64,000 nucleotides of DNA. Source: Galeopsis tetrahit (Eukaryota; Streptophyta; Magnoliopsida; Lamiales; Lamiaceae). A model generated the notes under the pieces. It was given only the letters and a program-made list of their open reading frames with translations, had not been told where the DNA came from and ran no database searches. Location of the stretch: positions 71,864,670 to 71,928,669 of the forward strand of contig OY776128.1 of the NCBI GenBank assembly GCA_963675135.1, read 5' to 3'. Of the stretch, positions 11,823-24,860 are shown in pieces. A program made the translations under genes and the position numbers. The number at the start of each line of letters is the position of its first letter. Within the stretch, counting starts at the first letter, position 1.

Positions 11823-12507
11823 TGTGTTTAATCGGACTGTCACGTTGCGAGACAGTTATGGTAAGGGAGGGAAGTGAATAGGCGAGGAGTATAAGCAAGT
11901 AGCTCATGGAATACTCTCTTAAGTTTCTACACACATACAAAATGTCTTCTGATTTAGTAAATCAATTTTGCAGTATTCTAAATTTTGACATCTTTTCAGA
12001 TTTTATGTTTAATGTTTTGAATTTATTCGATGAATTGTGGCATTCAGATTAAATGGAAAACTATGAAATTTCCCTCAGCAGATCTAAGTTTCTTAGTTTG
12101 AGATCCATTGTTTTACTTGTGATTCTGTTTCAAGAATAATAAGTTAAAATGCAACTCTTGAAGTTTAATTGTTGTCTCGTAGGCGTATTGAATGCGAATA
12201 TTTTGAATTGGGATATATATATATATATTCTGAATTCAGGAGCTTATTGGGTCTCCTATGTCCTGTTTTTATGTTGTTTTGCAGTTTCAGAATTTTTAAA
12301 TTCTTGAAATTCTTTCAAGAATCAAGATTAAAATTTAGGTGGAAAGTTAGAAATTATCTTGTTCTTGGGCAAAGTCAAATTCCGGAAACCACTTTTGTGA
12401 GTTGATATTTTTTTGTTTGGATTCTTGTTGCTGTAGAAATTTTTTTATGTGGTCATGAAAAATTGAAGGGTTCAATATTTTATATGACCTTGTGGTAAAT
12501 AAAAAGG

Positions 12508-12660
12508 GTTCAATATATATCGTTATTGGTATTCAATATATATCGGTATTGGTATTCAATATATATGTCGATATTCAATATTCAATATATATGTGATGTT
12601 GATATTCAATATTTTTTATTATATTCAATATATATTGATATTGGGTTCAATATTCAATAT
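12508..12660. repeat. AT-rich minisatellite, TTCAATATATAT units
   Basis: Degenerate tandem copies of a ~20-bp unit built around 'attcaatatatat'. Non-coding. Confidence 0.75.
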
Positions 12661-12750
12661 TTAATTATGTAAAAAATACAAATTATGGAGATTTGAATAA
12701 AGAAAATAGAACTAAAAAAATACTCCACTTAGAACTTTTGAAAAAAAAAA

Positions 12751-14014
12751 GGGAAAATATCAATTTTGGTCACCCAATTTTACCTCTTTTCATATTTGGT
12801 CACCCACATTTAGTCACTATCAAAATTGGTCACCCAGTTATTATATTCTATTAAAATTGATCACTCTGTTAGTCAATCTGTCATTGACTAACGGAAAAGA
12901 GTTTTGAGCCGTGAAATTTCTCAAAAACTCAAAACTAAGGTTAAAAAATTCGCATGCATCTTCTAGAACTAATGAAACAAACGCAGAATGAAACCTGTGC
13001 AAAAATTACGAAGCAAGAATGAAACATGTGCAAAAATTACCAATATTTATAACAGGTCAAAAGGAGTTCTGATGCAACGTCATTCAATCAACCATGTTGT
13101 TGGTTTACTTTTTATTTTATAGATAATGAGAATTCTTTCATGCATCTTCTTCTTGTACATTATATATAATATTTATAAGTTCTAATGTATCTTGTAAATT
13201 ATATTTATAAGTTCTGATGTATCTTGTAGAACGTGATTCAATCAACCTGTTTACTTTTTATTTTATAGATAATGAGAATTCTTTCTCATGCATCTTCTAG
13301 AACGTGAAACCTTTCAGTAAGTTTTTAATAATTATTTAACTCAATTCTGAATTCATTTTTGGTGGTTTACTTTTTATTTTACAGAAAATGAGAAACTCAA
13401 GAGATAGAATGCAACTTTGTACTCTGTTTTTTTTTTAACAATTGTAATCTGTTTTCTAATCCTTGGTTTCATATTGAATTTGTATAATAATTGGAGATAT
13501 AAACTTATTTCAATTCATTTCCCTATTTATAATTATTAGAGCATAATTTGTGGTGAAGGTTAATTGTAAAAAAAAATCTAAATTACTCCCGCCTATAAGT
13601 TTCACGTTATTTTTGGCACAGAGATTAAGAAAAGTGATTAAATAATAGATATAGTACAAATGATTTGATTGAGAGAGGAGAGAGATAGAGAGAAAAAGTA
13701 AGATATAAAGTGAAGTGTAAGAAAGTACTTACCAAAAAAGGTATGAGAAGCTTATAGGCGGACAGACCAAAATGGTAAAATGAAAAGCTTATAGGCGGAC
13801 GGGGGAGTAGTTCTGGAAGATGCATGAAAAACCTTAGGTTTTGAGAAATTTAACGGCTCAAAACTCTTCTCCGTTAGTCAATGACAGATTGACTAACAGA
13901 GTGATCAATTTTGATAGAATATAATAACTGGGTGACCAATTTTGATAGTGACTAAATGTGGGTGATCAAATATGAAAAGAGGTAAAATTGAGTGACTAAA
14001 ATTGATATTTTCCC
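12751..14014. mobile_element. Non-autonomous Mutator-like element (TIR-MULE)
   Basis: A 1264-bp element has long terminal inverted repeats of roughly 200 bp. The left begins GGGAAAATATCAATTTTGG and the right ends with its complement. The pairing continues through blocks reading 'gttagtcaatctgtcattga' and its complement. It sits inside A runs, consistent with a 9-bp AAAAAAAAA target duplication (12742-12750 and 14015-14023). TIR length and duplication size are typical of MULEs. There is no transposase ORF, and a Stowaway MITE is nested at 13586-13807. Confidence 0.8.
13586..13807. mobile_element. Stowaway-type MITE nested in the MULE
   Basis: TA-flanked, starting CTCCCGCCTATAAGTTTC and ending with the complementary GCTTATAGGCGGACGGGGGAG. 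It has an extra internal copy of the GCTTATAGGCGGAC end at about 13748-13762. Confidence 0.75.
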
Positions 14015-16051
14015 AAAAAAAAATCAACAAAATAATATCATAAAAAAATTCAACGATAAAAAAAAAATTCAGCAAAGTTAAAAAAAAATCAACAAAATTC
14101 TATAAAATGTTCAATATATTCATAAAATATAAATAAAAATAATTTGAATAAAAAAATTGAATGAAGTGAATAAAAAGGTATGATTTGACAAGTCAAAGGT
14201 ATGCAAACTTTTGGGAGACAAATAAAAAAAGAAAGTGTGAAAACTTTTCGGGACGGAGGAGTATTTTGAATGAAGAGAGAGAGAAAAAAGATCTAAAAAT
14301 CAATTTTAAATAAAAATATTTAAAAAAAATATAAATTAAAAAAATTCAATAAAAAATCTGACTTAATTTTTTTTGAAAAAAATGAATAAAAAAAATTAAA
14401 GTAAAATTTGAATTTTATTTTTTTGCGTGAATTAGAAAAACTAAGAAATCAGAATAATTTGAATAAAATATGAATTAGAAAAATTAAAAAACTAAGTAAA
14501 ACTAATTTGAATAAAATATAAATAAATAAACTGAATAAAATAGTTTAAATAATTTTGAATAAAAAAATACTCTAATAAAATTTATTTTGAATAAAAATTT
14601 GAGAAAAGAAAATTGAATTAAAAAAATACTCTAATAAAATTCTGCTTTAAAATTTTAAAAAATAAAATCTTAATAAAAATTATAAAAAAATTCTAAATAA
14701 AAAATTGCGTAAATTAAAAAATAAGAAATCTGAATACAATATTTTTAATAAAATAAAGGAGGAGTTGAAAGGTTGAATTAAGTTGAAAGGACATTCAATT
14801 ACCTTTTGAAATATTTTTTGTCTCCTTCAAAACTAAAATTGGGTTTGATGAATTTAAGGGCACAATGGTCTTTTGCCCCTATAAAATTGTATCACCTGCC
14901 ACTATATATTTGACTTGTACTATTAGTTTCTTAAGGGCCTCCATTTGTACTACACACCAATTTGCCCTATTTTAAAAGTTAGTATACATTTTACGTTGAT
15001 TTTTTTTTTTATCGTTATTTGAAATGACGATAGGTGGTTGGTTTAACTGAATCAAGCAAGAATAAAAATTTAATATTTTTTAAAGCTAATCCAAGTATGA
15101 GTAAAATATACATTATAACAAAAGGCAAATATATTCAGTGTTTTCCCATTTAAATAGAATATAACTACTCTAGATAATCTCCCGCTATTAAGCGGAGTGT
15201 TCATAAAATCAATATTCATAGTATATACTTTATACTTTTTCAATTTATAAAATCTGATTTCATTTATCTTATTTGTTCGTTCATAAAATCTAGTCTCATA
15301 CATATTATGGTAAATGTCAATTTATCATCACCACCATTTAATTACGCAAATTGCAATTCAATTTTATTTATAAACAATCATTTTATTTACAATGGACCCC
15401 CCAATACCCTACAAATTCTACAGTACCATCAATACTCTTACTTTTTTTTTTTTTTTTAATATGTGTCTATTTCAAAGAGACTATGTTTTGTAGAAGGAGG
15501 GGATATAAAAAATATAATTCGTATTTTAAAACAATTATAAATAATAAGAGTAATTTATATAAACTTTATTTTTTATAATTTCAATACTTATAATATAAGT
15601 ATAATAATTTATTGAATTAACATATAATAATAAAAATTAGATACTCCTAATTTTATTCTATTAAGATAGATATTGAGTATATTTTAGGTAAAAAAAAATT
15701 AAAAATGGAATCTCGTTTGTTTTTAGGCAATTAGTATAATAACATAATTATTTATTTGCTTATAATTAATTAGTGTTGTGATAGTCTAACTTACCAAAAT
15801 TTTTTAAGTAAATGTGTCATTCATTGTAATATTGGCACGTAGGATGAATGAGGAGATGCCACATAAGTAAAATGAATGAGGAGAGGACACATAAGCCAAA
15901 TGAATGAGGAGATGACACATAATAAGCAATTTAAACTCCCTTATTAGTATATAGGGGGATGCTACTTTAATTATTTCTATTAAAACTTATATTTGGATTC
16001 TTTAATCTTGATTTTTTTTTTTTTTAATAAGAACGTACTACGGAGTACTTA
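14015..16051. other. A-rich low-complexity intergenic DNA
   Basis: 14020-14760 is a degenerate array of 'gaataaaaa' type words. A Stowaway right-end remnant lies at about 14240-14262. Three ~29-bp tandem units containing 'gaatgaggagatg' and 'cacataa' lie at 15838-15925. No gene seen. Confidence 0.6.
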
Positions 16052-16472
16052 GGGTGTGTTTGCAAACCATAGTGATTGCTTTAAAGTGATTAAAATTAAT
16101 TTTTGCAATAAAATAGAAAGTTGATAGTGTTTTAAAATTAAGCAATTTAAATCAATTGTGTATATGTTGTAGTGTTTGCAAAATAAACCATTTTTTTTTA
16201 TAAATTTACAAAAAACACCCTCATCACATTTAGATAGGTAATTTGTAAAGATGAAATATTATTTAAATTGCGAGGGCAAAATTGTAAAATTAATTATTAT
16301 AATGATGAGAAGCACATAGAAGCTATTAGAAGTAGGTGGTGGGGTGCTTCACCAAAATCACTTTTAACAAATTTACTTAATCATTTGGTTGTGTTTCCAA
16401 ACACTCCAAAAGTAATTATATTTGAAAAAAAAAAATGCTTTTAAGCAACTTTTAGTGTTTCAAAACACCCAC
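16052..16472. mobile_element. Harbinger-like MITE
   Basis: A 421-bp element with imperfect TIRs (GGGTGTGTTTGCAAAC and GTTTCAAAACACCCAC) and TTA on both sides (16049-16051 and 16473-16475). Non-coding. Confidence 0.65.
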
Positions 16473-17598
16473 TTAATTTGGTCTAGAGTCTAAAAATAAA
16501 AACGATCGAACAAAACAAACATAACCAGAACAGACATAATCATAAAAATGTTGCTCGAATTTATTTAACGTCGATTCAATTAGCTCGATACAAATCTCAA
16601 TTTAAATATGCCTATTGATTAAAATAAATAAATTATTAAGTTCATGCTTAGTTTCCAACTTTCTAGAAGTTTGTCTGATAATAAAACAGAAGAAACAATT
16701 TCCCAGAAGCGATTGAGATTTGAGATTCGCATGTTAACAATGATAAACATGTAAAACAAATACTGTTACTAATGGCTATTTTAGATGTATTTTAATTTTT
16801 GAGAAAAAAAAATGATTTTATATGGAGCCCATGATTTCCAAACACAGGTGTGGTGTTGAAAAACATTAATTTTCAAACAAACATAATTAGAATGGTTCTC
16901 AATATATATTTAAGCACTGCTAGAAATTAGAAATATTCTTGTGCAGAAATTAGTCTATTGAGTCTAAAAATAATTTAGAGAAAATGAGTTAAATGACCTG
17001 TTAAGGTCGTCCTCAAATAAGCTAGTAATATATATTAATATAGATTGCTTTCGAAAAAAAAAATAGAATAAAGATATAATGAAATTAAGTGATTTTAAAG
17101 TAATTGATATGAACTAATGATTAAAATAATAAAACATTTTTAAAAGATACTCCATACAATTGAATTATATTAGATATATGAAATAAGAAAAGTTTTGTGT
17201 TAAACGTTCTAATAAAATAAATAAGACGAATCTCAATATTAGTATTTAAATCATACTTTTAGTGTAAAACATGATTTGGTAGGGACCCATTAATCCATTT
17301 CTCATGATAATATAAATAAAACTGATCTCGTTAGGCAATTTATTTTTAAACTACCGGTTTTTGTTATGAAATAAAATAAAATATAATAAACCAATGGAAT
17401 ATGTAAATTAATCAATTAGTTGTTAAAATAATTTATAATTTTGAAAGATATAGTTTGATTATATGAGATGATTTGGTTATTAAAGATATAAGAAATAATG
17501 AATTAAATAAAAGAAATCAAAATAATTATGAAAAAATAAATATATGTCATGAAATAAACTAAATAGAGACCTAAACCACGGGGAAAGAGTCACACTTG

Positions 17599-17855
17599 GG
17601 GCATGTTTGCTTCATGGGTTGGGATAAGATGGATTAAGATGTGGGGAGGCTAGATAAACCTAGGGGGAGAGGCTAGATAAACCCAAGGGGAGGCTAGGTT
17701 GTCTAAACCCATGTAATCTAGTTTATAAAAACCGGGTCAAATTATAAACCCGGGTCAAGGTGTTTAAAATTATGAGAAACCAAACATAGGAGAAGATTGG
17801 TCTACATATCAAACCCATCACTAAACCCACATAAACCCATTAAGCAAACATGCCC
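17599..17855. mobile_element. Harbinger-like MITE
   Basis: A 257-bp element with perfect 14-bp TIRs GGGCATGTTTGCTT / AAGCAAACATGCCC, flanked by TTG on both sides (17596-17598 and 17856-17858). The interior has direct repeats of 'ggctagataaacc'. Non-coding. Confidence 0.8.
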
Positions 17856-18649
17856 TTGGGGGCTTGGAGTTCATAAGGTGGTCCGAGCCTCAACCACACG
17901 CTCATGTGGCGGACATGGAGTTTTTATTTGAGTCGACTCGAGTACTTGCATAAAGTTCGATTTCAACTTAAGCTTTTATCGATTCGATTATATTGACGAG
18001 CAAAAAATTGAGCTCGACTTGTTAACGAGTCTAATTAATGAACCTTTTTTTTTAAATAGATATTGAGCATAACGAGTCAAATTTGAACCGACTCGTTAGT
18101 AAATCGAATATCTAATGAGCTCGAGTTCGAGCATTAATGAGCTGAGCTAACGAGCAACTCGGTCCCTGTGAACGTTCGACCAATGAAAAACACCATCGTA
18201 ATTTTTTCATAAAAAAATAAAAATTATTGCGACGCTCTCACCCGTCACAATTTGCGACAATATTCATTGGCTCGTCCCAAACTTATGATGAGTTTCGTGA
18301 TGAATTTCGTCGTGGTTTCAGATGAATTATCAATCAAACGAAGTTTGTTTGTTGTTTTTTGCGACAAAATTAACCTATCACAAATTGCAACAGTCCATAC
18401 AATTCGTCGTACCCATTAGTGTAGTGCTCAAATCCGTTATCGATTAAAAAAAACGTCTTCAATTGCAACTATTTTTGCGTTTCGATTTTTCTGTTTCACT
18501 TGCATTCCATGCACCCTGTTGGATTTTTAACACATGTCGCCTTCAAACTCCCAATATTATAGAACGTTGATTATTTTTTAATATAACGCAAGTTAATCAT
18601 TTGTGAAATAAAATGTGAAACACGAAATTTAAAATAAGTGATTTTATTT

Positions 18650-18664
18650 GCTATTTTTGTAGTG
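18650..18664 (-). mobile_element. Isolated CACTA terminus
   Basis: GCTATTTTTGTAGTG is the complement of a typical CACTACAAAAATAGC end. No partner CACTA end was found upstream within several kb, so this is a relic of a deleted element. Sequence resembling another such end (TTAGTGTAGTG) lies near 18418-18427. Confidence 0.4.
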
Positions 18665-19054
18665 TAGTGAACAAGTTTTACAGCTTTCACAGTGTTGTAA
18701 ATTAACATGCACTCTCTCAAATTCTACTGCGTACCGTGACATGAAGCTTCAAGTTATATCATTGGGTTATTTTCTTGTAGAAACAATAACTTATTGTAAT
18801 TTGACACTAACAAGTAACAAGTGTATTATATATAAAATAAAATCTCATAAATTGATATCACACAAATTTTAATATATATATGAAAAAAACTGTATGTTTG
18901 TGAGTCGGTGTTATACATATAATGTGTTCCATTTTAATATTTGAATGAATATTATCTAAAATATAATTGAATTGTGTCATCATACACCATACAATAGAAT
19001 AAACAAATTATGTTACATGCATTAAAGGGTCATACTCCGTATTTCATATACATA

Positions 19055-19893
19055 TAGAGATGTCAAAATGAGCCAGACACGTAGGATTAACCGATTAACT
19101 CCTCCGTCTATAATAAAAGTGAGTTGGATTGAGTAAATATAAATCCATTTAAAGGGCGGGTCGCGTGATAGACCGCGCAGGTTGCAGGCTTTGGCGGTTT
19201 GGACTGCGAACGGAGTGAGCTAACCCACATTTTTTTAAAGCTGAATAGAAAAAAACACGTTCTTTTTAAGTTGATCCGTGATAACAAAAAAAATTATGAA
19301 TTCAGTTCAATTTAAAATTAATATACAAAATCACAAACTATTGTACTAAACAAAATTGAGATTTGAAAATATGCATCGGTATCAACTCTTACAGGAACTT
19401 GATAATTAATGTATATTTGAATTTCTTTTTCAACTTTACCTTTATAAATGCAAAATTATGAATGGTGAGATGTGTGTTCGCATATTGATATTTGTTACTG
19501 ATAGTTTATAGTTGTGATGATTTGTCAATTAAACTTTCGTAGAATATTACATATATATGAACTCTACCCTTTTTTTTGACAATAAGTATTTAAACAATTT
19601 GAAGATTTAAATTTTAGTTTGAATGATTTATTAATTAAATAAATAATTATTTGAATTTTTTTTTAGTTATATATATATATATAATTTAAAATTTATTAGT
19701 ATAATAATACATGTGAAAACTGAAAATATAAGTGTATAATCAAAAGTTTATAGACAAATCCACACCCCGTCATAGATTGTATTAAGTGTTTTTTAATTCG
19801 TCCTCATTATGAATTAGTCTGTCAAAACCTACAAAATAATGAGTTGAGGTGGATTATAGAGTTGACTCATTTACCTATTGTGACATATCTATA
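19055..19893. mobile_element. Possible hAT-like non-autonomous element
   Basis: Imperfect TIRs (AGAGATGTCAAAAT and the complement of ATTGTGACATATCT) lie next to an ATATACAT octamer at both ends. There is no ORF; the interior is AT-rich. Confidence 0.4.
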
Positions 19894-19998
19894 TACATGA
19901 TATAATAAATATATGGGTTGGGCTGTTGTGTACTCAAGTCCAATTTTAAACAGGGCCCAATCAAATATATATAATAATGCATAAAAAATTTAATATAA

Positions 19999-20110
19999 GT
20001 TGTTATAGCCCAGCGGCTGGCCTTCGAATATTTAACTACAAGGTCAGTTGTTCAATTCCCAGTTTCAACAATTATCAAATTTTATTTTTTCACCTTTTTT
20101 TTTTTTACTA
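19999..20110 (+). mobile_element. tRNA-derived SINE-like head
   Basis: An A-box-like TAGCCCAGCGGC (20006-20017) and a B-box-like TTGTTCAATTCCC (20048-20060) have the spacing of a pol III promoter in a tRNA-derived SINE. It runs into T-rich sequence and the degenerate tandem array that follows. Confidence 0.5.
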
Positions 20111-20800
20111 ATAACCTTTAAAAAATTTAAATAATAAAATTTGTAAAACTAATAACAATTTTTTTAAAAAAATTGGCACTCGTTTATCTAGATTACATTT
20201 TATTACTTTTTTTTTTTTTACTAATAACTTTTAATAGTCATAAACGTGTAAGATTTAAATAATAAAATTTGTAAAACTAATAACAATTTTTTTTGCACGT
20301 TGGCACCCGTTTATCTAGATTATAAAAGTGCAATTACTAATAAAAGAAATGTGTATTTTAATAGTCATAAAAGTGTAAGTTTTAAATAATAAAATGTGAA
20401 AAATTAATAACAATTTTTAAAAAAAAAAAATTGGAACCAATATAAATAATAAAATGTGAAAAATTCAATGATTGAGAAAATAAAATCATTAGAAATATTG
20501 ATTGAATTTTGTATGTTATGATTTCTATCAAGAATGTTGGGTCTAGTTTGAGGTGCATGTATTTTCTTTTATGTATGATATTCGACAACATCATATATAT
20601 CATTGTATGTTGATAAATATTTTTTGTTGCCTAATTTATATAATAACACTTTTATTAATTGCACTTACTAATAATATCATTAATAGTAATAAAAGTGCAA
20701 GTAAAAAAATAATAAAACGTGTAAAATTAATAATAATTAAAAAAAAAATAGCACCAGTTTTTATAGATTATGAAAGTGCAAGTACAAATAATGTATCATT
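20105..20800. repeat. Degenerate ~110-bp tandem array
   Basis: At least four diverged units share 'ttaaataataaaatttgtaa', 'aactaataacaattttt' and 'ggcacccgtttatctagatt'. No coding potential. Confidence 0.65.
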
Positions 20801-21215
20801 AGCATACACTTTTCAGTTATAATATCACACACTTTTCAGTTATAATAACATAAACTTTTCATTAATATATAACTTACACCTTTTCATTAATAAACACATA
20901 CACTTTTTAGTTATAATAAGAAACACTTTTCATTAAATCGATCATACACTTTGCAGTTATAATAACATATACTTTTCATTAATAAAACATACACTTTTCA
21001 TTAATATATCATACACTTTTCAGTTATAATAACATACACTTTTCATTAATATATAACTTACACTTTTCAGTTATAAGATCATACACTTTTCAGTTATAAT
21101 AACATACAATTTTAATTAAAAACCATGTTGCATTTTTCAATATAGTAACATACACTTTTCATTAAAAAAATAAAGATACACTTTTTAGTTATAAGAACAT
21201 ACACTTTTTTTTTAA
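20800..21215. repeat. Minisatellite of CATACACTTTTCA units
   Basis: Many tandem units alternate 'acacttttcagttataataa' and 'catacacttttcattaatat'. The array is about 400 bp and AT-rich, and directly follows the ~110-bp array. Confidence 0.85.
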
Positions 21216-21240
21216 AAAAAAAAATCGAAAAAAAAAAAAG

Positions 21241-21333
21241 TCAAAGTTTGACCGTTGACCGGTCAACATTTGACCGTTGACCGGTCAACATTTGACTAGT
21301 CAAAATCTACTCAAGTACACGGTGTACTTGAGT
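21241..21333. repeat. TTGACC palindromes and a perfect 12-bp hairpin
   Basis: Two direct copies of 'tttgaccgttgaccggtcaa' each contain the palindrome TTGACCGGTCAA. They are followed at 21309-21333 by ACTCAAGTACAC, one base, and its exact complement GTGTACTTGAGT. The TTGAC words match the WRKY W-box core, but no gene lies next to them. They more likely belong to the end of a transposon. Confidence 0.7.
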
Positions 21334-22538
21334 ACATACAAGACTTTGGCTAAATATATTAATTGAAATATATTAAGAAATAAAGATGATCCCTAGTACA
21401 TGAAATAATAAATATATTAATTAAAAGTATTCAAATTCAAATTTACTAGGTTTTTTTCCCCTACTTTTAACTCTTCCATTATACGCACGACATGTGTATA
21501 CAGTATATGTATCAAATTTTTATTGACTGAAAAAAATAAATTAGTCTATAAATAATACTCCTGCATCCAATAAAAACTTAACAAATAGAATTGTCATATT
21601 ATTATAGGCCTCGATCTTTCCCGTCAAAGCCGAAAGTTATCTCCCACGTAACGAATTTAATTATTGTCGTTTGACTAATACGGACTAAAACCAAAATAAA
21701 TAAATAAATAATATTACCACCAATTATTTTCTAGTTTTATTAAGTTTGTCTTCAAATATATATTACGAGACATATACGTAATACATAAAATAATAACATT
21801 CAACTATGGTTTTTTATTTTTTTACATTAAAGCACACAATTTTCATTTGTATAAGATATATCATAATTTATATAATAAATACACAAGATTTGAATACGAT
21901 TTATTTACATTAAATATTAATGTAATTGCACAAAATTTCCTAGTAAAAAATCTGAGAATCTATTACATTTAAACAAAAATATTATAAAAGCATATCACTT
22001 GGGATTTTGATTTGCAATAAAAAATGAAAATAACATACAAAAAGCTTGATATAATCCAAAAATAGTTTCCCAAAAAAATGGATCTCAAATTGTATTTAAC
22101 ACGTTATACTTTGTTTTAAAATGAATTATATCAGGCATAAGTTAGGTAAAAGAAAATTAAAAAAAGAATAAATTCTAAACATATTTCTTGGTATTGTAAT
22201 CTCCACATTAGCAAACAAATCATACCAATTATTTAATAATTCATAATTAAAAGTATAATAATAATAATAATAATAGCTTTCACTTTTGTGCTCATTATCA
22301 GACCATCCTTCAAACAAAAGACAAATATTGATTTTTTCTTCTTTCCTCTTTCCAACCCCATTAATGGAGGGAACTTAACTTTACAAACTTTCTGAAAAAT
22401 AAAGCTGAACCAAAATCACTCCCTTGAAAATTTTCTGGCGCCATTTGTTTCACCAAACAATCTTTCAAAAATCCCCTGTTTTGTTTTTTTATCTCTTTAT
22501 TGTGTTATTTCATAATTTCAAGCTCATTAAATTGAGAT
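21334..22538. other. Intergenic DNA upstream of the AHL gene
   Basis: AT-rich sequence with an ATT/AAT-type microsatellite at about 22256-22275. The presumed promoter and 5' UTR of the AHL gene lie in the last few hundred bases; I could not place a TATA box with confidence. Confidence 0.5.
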
Positions 22539-24860
22539 ATGGAAGTTGAAGACAGAGAGAGCACAGATTCGGGTTCTCTGAGTGGTAACCCTGACTCTGA
22601 ATCGCCGCCGCTCAGCGGCGGCCATTATGTTGGCCATGGCGGCGCCGGTGTTGTTGGTGGTGGCGTAGTTCCGAATATAAACGTGAATATTGAAAAGGGT
22701 GGGGCGGCTGTGCACACAGCCGCCGTGGGAGTGGGCGGCGGAGTAGTAAGTGGGGGAACGGTTGTTGGAGGCGCCGCCGCGTTGAGCGGCGGAGCAGTTG
22801 CAGGCACTGGTGGCGGAAATGGTGATTTGACGGCGGGGAAAAAGAAGAGGGGTAGACCTAGGAAGTATGACGCTGAAGGAAACTTAAATCCGGCGTATTT
22901 GAAATCGCCTACGGCGATTCAGGCCGCCGCCGGTTTCACGATTTCGTCGCCGCCGTCGTATGAATATTCATCTGGGCCGAAAAAAGGGCGTGGTAAACAT
23001 TCTGCTGGAAACTGGCAAATCCTTGCTTCTTTGGGTGAGTTTTTGTAACAACCTAACTAACATGCACTATTTGCACCTTATTTAAGCTATAATCTGTGAT
23101 TTCCGCCTAGATTTCATCTTTTTTGTTGAGTTTAATTTCATTTTGTTTGAGGGTTTGACTTTTTGTTTCGGATGATTTGAAGAAGGGAGAATTTACTGGG
23201 TTTCAATTAGCTTTAAGTATACATTTTACTTGATTTCATTATCATTTCTGGTTATTGACTAATTTGAGATTATGGAGATTCAAGTTTAGGGATCTATTAT
23301 CTCTCACCTAATTAGTTTCTTGGTTTTCTGGCTGCAATTAATAATTTTGTTGTCAAATCTGGTAGGGAAGATGAAAATTTCTTGGAACTAGGGTTCCTAT
23401 ATTTGTTTATTAATATTGTAGTCCAGTTTTTGGGTAAGGGGCTTTGACCATCCAGCTTTTACCTTTACCTTTATTGCTGCTTCTGATATCTTTCTTGTCT
23501 TACATTTGTTGCAGGCGAATTGTTTGCAAACACAGCAGGAGGGGACTTCACTCCCCATGTGGTTACTGTTCACACAGGAGAGGTAACCACAATTTTGTTC
23601 CCTTTCATTTTTCAAATGTTTTCTAATTCATATTTTAATCTGTCTCTTTGAAATCCAATTTGAACTATTTTGCAGGATGTTGCAGGGAAGATACTTACCT
23701 TTGCTCAGAAGGGTCATAGAGGGATTTGTGTACTTTCTGCCAATGGGTCCGTCTCCAATGTCACGCTTCGCCAGCCCGGTTTGTCTGGGGGTCTATTGAC
23801 ATACGAGGCACGATCTCTCATCCTACATTATTATTATTGTTGTTGTTTCATCGAATGATTTCATCACTCTAATCTTTCGCTTTGGCACACTTTTTTGGTT
23901 TCGATCAGTTGGGTCATTGTTATGCATTTTTTTAAAGGATGTAACTATCTAAATTTAATTTAAGTCTAATGTCATCGCTAAAGCTTTATCACGCTTCTTT
24001 AATGTTGGTTCAACATGTCTTTGGTGAACCGTCAAGCCCGTGTTTTGGGACAACTTATAGTTGATGTTTGGCTAGTATAAAGATGATTATTTTGTTGTGA
24101 ACTTGGATCATATAAACTCCGTCTAATTTTTGACCCATTTACAAAATGGGTTAAAAAATTTGTAATATATATAGAACCCATTTAGGATTTATTGGTAGGG
24201 TCAATATAGTTCATGGATCTTAGATCTATTAACCATTTTCATAAAAGTTTTTGTCTTGTTGACGATGAAACTTGCCTAATAATGCAGGGGCGTTTTGAGA
24301 TTTTAACTTTAACCGGATCATACACAATCTCTGAAAATGGTGGGATGAAAAGTCGAGCTGGTGGATTAAGCGTTTCATTGGCTAGCCCTGATGGTCGTGT
24401 GATAGGTGGTGGTGTTGCAGGTTTGCTTATGGCTGCAAGTCCTATTCAGGTGACAACTTTTTCTTCGTACTAGTGAAAAACAAATGAAATCCATTACATT
24501 CTTGATGATATACTTGTACATTCTATGCTTTGCCAGATTGTAGTTGGAAGTTTCATTCCAAATGGTTTCAAGATGCAAAAACGAAAGCAGAACCTGGAGC
24601 CAAGAATAACCCCTTCAATGCACCATGCTCCAGCTACAGTCACAGCAGCAATGCCAATATCACAGGCGCCACCAGAGGCACGCGTCTATCCCACTCAACC
24701 ATCACAGTTCCTCGCACAAAGTCAAGGAGAAGCAGATAACAGCTTAAGCACTAAGGATCATCCGAATTCTGCATCCACTGATAATACTGCTGATTGGAAC
24801 GGGCCGGATCACAGAACCTACCCAGATATTAACATTTCCGTATCTGTTGAAGAACATTGA
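22539..24860 (+). CDS. AT-hook motif nuclear-localised (AHL) protein
   Basis: AHL proteins bind the minor groove of AT-rich DNA in the nucleus and act as trimeric chromatin and transcription regulators. Five exons: 22539-23034, 23515-23582, 23676-23807, 24288-24449, 24537-24860. They total 1182 bp, or 393 aa. Residues 1-100 are a Gly/Val/Ala-rich low-complexity tail. The AT-hook KKKRGRPRKY is at 101-110, with a weaker basic KKGRGKH further on. A PPC/DUF296 domain follows (about 175-300), starting GDFTPHVVTVHTGE and containing the conserved GRFEIL hexapeptide, which partners need for interaction. The C-terminus is polar. The first ATG in frame is used. Intron 3 has a GC donor (GAG|gcacga, 23808), not GT; skipping or retaining it would destroy the PPC domain. 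Family assignment is firm; the subfamily member is not. Confidence 0.95.

Noticed and set aside
21309..21360. Helitron 3' end
   Set aside because: The hairpin is perfect, but the nearest CTAA is followed by A rather than T and no 5' TC end or Rep/helicase was found. Kept only as a finding.
22625..22807. Pro/Thr-rich minus-strand frame opposite the AHL N-terminus
   Set aside because: It is the complement of the Gly/Val-rich AHL tail.
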